Shown one piece after another: positions 4,885 to 6,218 of a DNA stretch of 6,218 nucleotides (its first letter is position 1; each line of letters starts with the position of its first letter). The DNA is taken from positions 1 through 6,218 of the forward strand of contig DATCVA010000082.1 of NCBI GenBank assembly GCA_036567205.1, in the 5' to 3' direction. This stretch comes from DATCVA01 sp036567205. Its GTDB lineage: Bacteria; Pseudomonadota; Gammaproteobacteria; Burkholderiales; Burkholderiaceae_B. The position numbers were made by a program, and so were the translations under genes. The notes under the pieces were generated by a model. It made no database searches and was not told the DNA's origin. It saw nothing but the letters and a program-made list of their open reading frames with translations.

Positions 4885-5858
4885 AAAAAAATTCCTGCCT
4901 ATTGCTTGGCCTCGCCTCAATACTGTTGACAGTCAGCAGCCCGAACGTCCTCGCCAGCAGTACCTACCCCGACCGGCCGATCAAGCTCGTCGTACCATTT
5001 ACTCCCGGCGGTTCCACTGATTTCACAGCTCGCCTCATTGGTCAAAAACTATCTGAACGCATAGGCCAATCAATCGTCATCGAAAACAAGCCGGGAGCCG
5101 GCGGAGCTATCGGCGCCAGCTATGCCGCCAAATCAGCGGCCGACGGCTATACTCTGTTTGCGGGCCACGTGGGCACCCTTTCAATTAACCCCGCCCTATA
5201 CAAGCGGCTGTCTTATGAACCCGCAACTGACTTCAAACCCGTAGCGGCAATGGTGACAGCACCTCTGGTCATAGTCGTAAACCCGAAAACAGACATCACC
5301 ACCGTGGCCCAGTTAATCGAGAAAGCGACCAAAGCGGAACACGGCTTGACCTTCTCAACAGCGGGCGCCGGCTCGGCGGCACACTTGGCCAGTGAATTAT
5401 TTGTGTCGATGACCGGCATCCCCGCCACCCACGTACCCTACAAAGGTGCTTCTGATGCCACCAACGCGGTAGTTGCAGGAGACGTCGACTTTACATTCGG
5501 CGGCCAAGCCCCCTCTCAGCCGCTGATAACAGCGAATCGGCTTCGCGCGTTAGCTATTACGGCTGAAAAACGTTCCCCCAGAGATATGTCCCTGGCTGTG
5601 GTAGCCGAAACGGTTAAAGGTTATGAAGTTCAGAACTGGCATGGCATTGTTGCTCCATCGGCAGTGCCCGCCGAGATCATCAACTACCTCAATAAAGAAA
5701 TCAACGCAATTCTAGAAATGCCCGAGGTACGCGACACCCTGGTAAAACACGGATACGACACAACCCCCATGTCACCAGCAGCCTTTGCACAGCTAATTGA
5801 CAAAGACCGGGCAAAATGGAAGGGTGTAATCGACAAAGCGGGCCTCGCACTCGACTAA
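4881..5858 (+). CDS. Bug/TctC-family periplasmic tripartite tricarboxylate transporter substrate-binding protein
   Basis: A 325-residue periplasmic binding protein of the Bordetella uptake gene (Bug) family, which binds carboxylates, amides or related small acids for TctAB-type transporters or for signalling. Residues 1-25 are a Sec signal peptide: KK, a hydrophobic LLLGLASILLTV core, and a VLA-S cleavage site; there is no lipobox. The mature protein starts with the family hallmark YPDRPIKLVVPFTPGGSTDFTAR (29-51), then ENKPGAGG (68-75), AAKSAADGYTL, the VPYKG motif and a GIVAPSAVP segment near 250-260. Length is normal. GGAG 5 bases before ATG 4881 is a good ribosome-binding site, and the start overlaps the BKACE stop. 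No TctA or TctB permease genes lie in the window, so this is an orphan binding protein relying on a permease elsewhere, as is usual for the family. It is the last gene; a terminator follows 24 bases after the stop. Confidence 0.95.
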   Translation: MKKNSCLLLGLASILLTVSSPNVLASSTYPDRPIKLVVPFTPGGSTDFTARLIGQKLSERIGQSIVIENKPGAGGAIGASYAAKSAADGYTLFAGHVGTLSINPALYKRLSYEPATDFKPVAAMVTAPLVIVVNPKTDITTVAQLIEKATKAEHGLTFSTAGAGSAAHLASELFVSMTGIPATHVPYKGASDATNAVVAGDVDFTFGGQAPSQPLITANRLRALAITAEKRSPRDMSLAVVAETVKGYEVQNWHGIVAPSAVPAEIINYLNKEINAILEMPEVRDTLVKHGYDTTPMSPAAFAQLIDKDRAKWKGVIDKAGLALD

Positions 5859-5882
5859 CCAATACAGAAACAGACATCGATG

Positions 5883-5924
5883 CTAGGCAAAAGCGGAAAC
5901 CTTCAGGTTTCCGCTTTTGCCTAG
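5883..5924. terminator. Rho-independent terminator of the operon, probably bidirectional
   Basis: CTAGGCAAAAGCGGAAACC (5883-5901), loop TTCA, then the exact reverse complement (5906-5924) give a perfect 19-bp stem with a 4-base loop. The inner nine pairs are GC-containing and are flanked by AAAA on the left and TTTT on the right, so it can act in either direction. It lies 24 bases after the Bug gene stop and closes the five-gene operon. Confidence 0.93.
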
Positions 5925-5926
5925 GT

Positions 5927-6000
5927 GCAATAACAGCCTCACAGCATCCTTATACGCCCGGCCGCCGTGACAGGGACTGGATGGACGATTCGTGAGCGCC
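5927..6000. repeat. 74-bp direct repeat, copy 1
   Basis: This 74-bp block recurs at 6070-6143, offset by 143 bases, with 68 of 74 positions identical. It begins two bases after the operon terminator and contains the outer-left arm of repeat R2 (TGACAGGGACTGG onward from 5968) plus a 41-bp flank, starting GCAATAACAGCCTCACAGC, that has no counterpart in R1. Confidence 0.9.
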
Positions 6001-6218
6001 GCTCAAACGGCCCGCGTCAGGAAGGAATAAGACACAACGTCTCGCTCATCCACACAAATTACCAGACCGGCAATAACAGCCTCACAGCACCCTTATACGC
6101 CAGGCGGCCGTGACAGGGGCTGGCCGGACGATTCGTGAGCGCCCTGATCCGGGCCGTTTGAGCGGGAAGTCACGGCAACGCCGGGACCGCTTGCGTCAAG
6201 TCCGGCCAGCCCCTGTCA
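5968..6218. repeat. Composite intergenic inverted repeat, copy R2 (runs to window end)
   Basis: This is homologous to R1 and in the same orientation. The inner arms, 5999-6020 and 6144-6165, pair at 20 of 22 positions (one mismatch and one potential G-U). The right outer arm, 6200-6218, pairs perfectly over 19 bases with the second left outer arm, 6111-6129, and over 15 of 18 with the first, 5968-5985. The core at 6164-6195 matches R1 955-986 at 31 of 32 bases. Unlike R1, the left outer segment is present twice because of the 74-bp duplication, and the R1 central hairpin is missing. The last base of the window is still paired, so the structure may extend further. Confidence 0.82.
6070..6143. 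repeat. 74-bp direct repeat, copy 2
   Basis: Second copy of the block at 5927-6000, differing at six positions. Here the left outer arm is immediately followed by the right inner arm (6144 onward), with no left inner arm. This suggests a tandem element with an internal deletion, or a duplication inserted into R2. The six differences make this copy's arm (6111-6129) the exact complement of the right arm at the window end. Confidence 0.9.

Overview
The window reads as a betaproteobacterial chromosome, most likely Alcaligenaceae or a close relative (Bordetella, Achromobacter, Pusillimonas, Castellaniella type). This is inferred from the close RimO match, the presence of an orphan Bug/TctC-type periplasmic binding protein (a family hugely expanded in this group), and general gene style. 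The genus cannot be fixed from the sequence alone. All genes lie on the + strand.

Layout. (1) 3-755: the C-terminal 250 residues of rimO, the ribosomal protein S12 methylthiotransferase; its 5' end lies outside the window. (2) 756-1443: 688 bases without a convincing gene. They hold a large composite inverted repeat (795-1019), a three-unit 35-bp tandem repeat (1056-1160), an AT-richer spacer, and a regulatory region with GntR/FadR-type operator-like palindromes. (3) 1444-5858: a compact five-gene operon encoding a GntR/FCD regulator, an aconitase/LeuC-like large subunit, a LeuD-like small subunit, a DUF849/BKACE-type beta-keto acid cleavage enzyme, and a Bug/TctC periplasmic solute-binding protein. 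Three of the four junctions are 4-bp ATGA overlaps and the fourth gap is 17 bases. (4) 5883-5924: a perfect 19-bp stem terminator closing the operon. (5) 5927-6218: a second copy of the composite inverted repeat, with an internal 74-bp direct duplication, running into the window end.

Working model (inference): the Bug protein captures an extracytoplasmic organic acid, the LeuCD-like pair hydrates, dehydrates or isomerises it, and the BKACE enzyme condenses a beta-keto acid with acetyl-CoA to give acetoacetate and a new CoA ester. The GntR protein senses an intermediate. No dehydrogenase or TctAB permease is in the window, so the pathway is incomplete as seen.

The most interesting points are these. 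The LeuCD-like enzyme keeps its Fe-S cysteines but has lost the residues that bind substrate in normal aconitase/IPM isomerases (GSSREH became GKTHVQ; NRNF became ATNH; DSHT became DMHC). The flanking repeat family shows four compensatory base-pair changes between its two copies and carries a 31/32-identical core outside the paired arms. The two copies bracket the operon in direct orientation.
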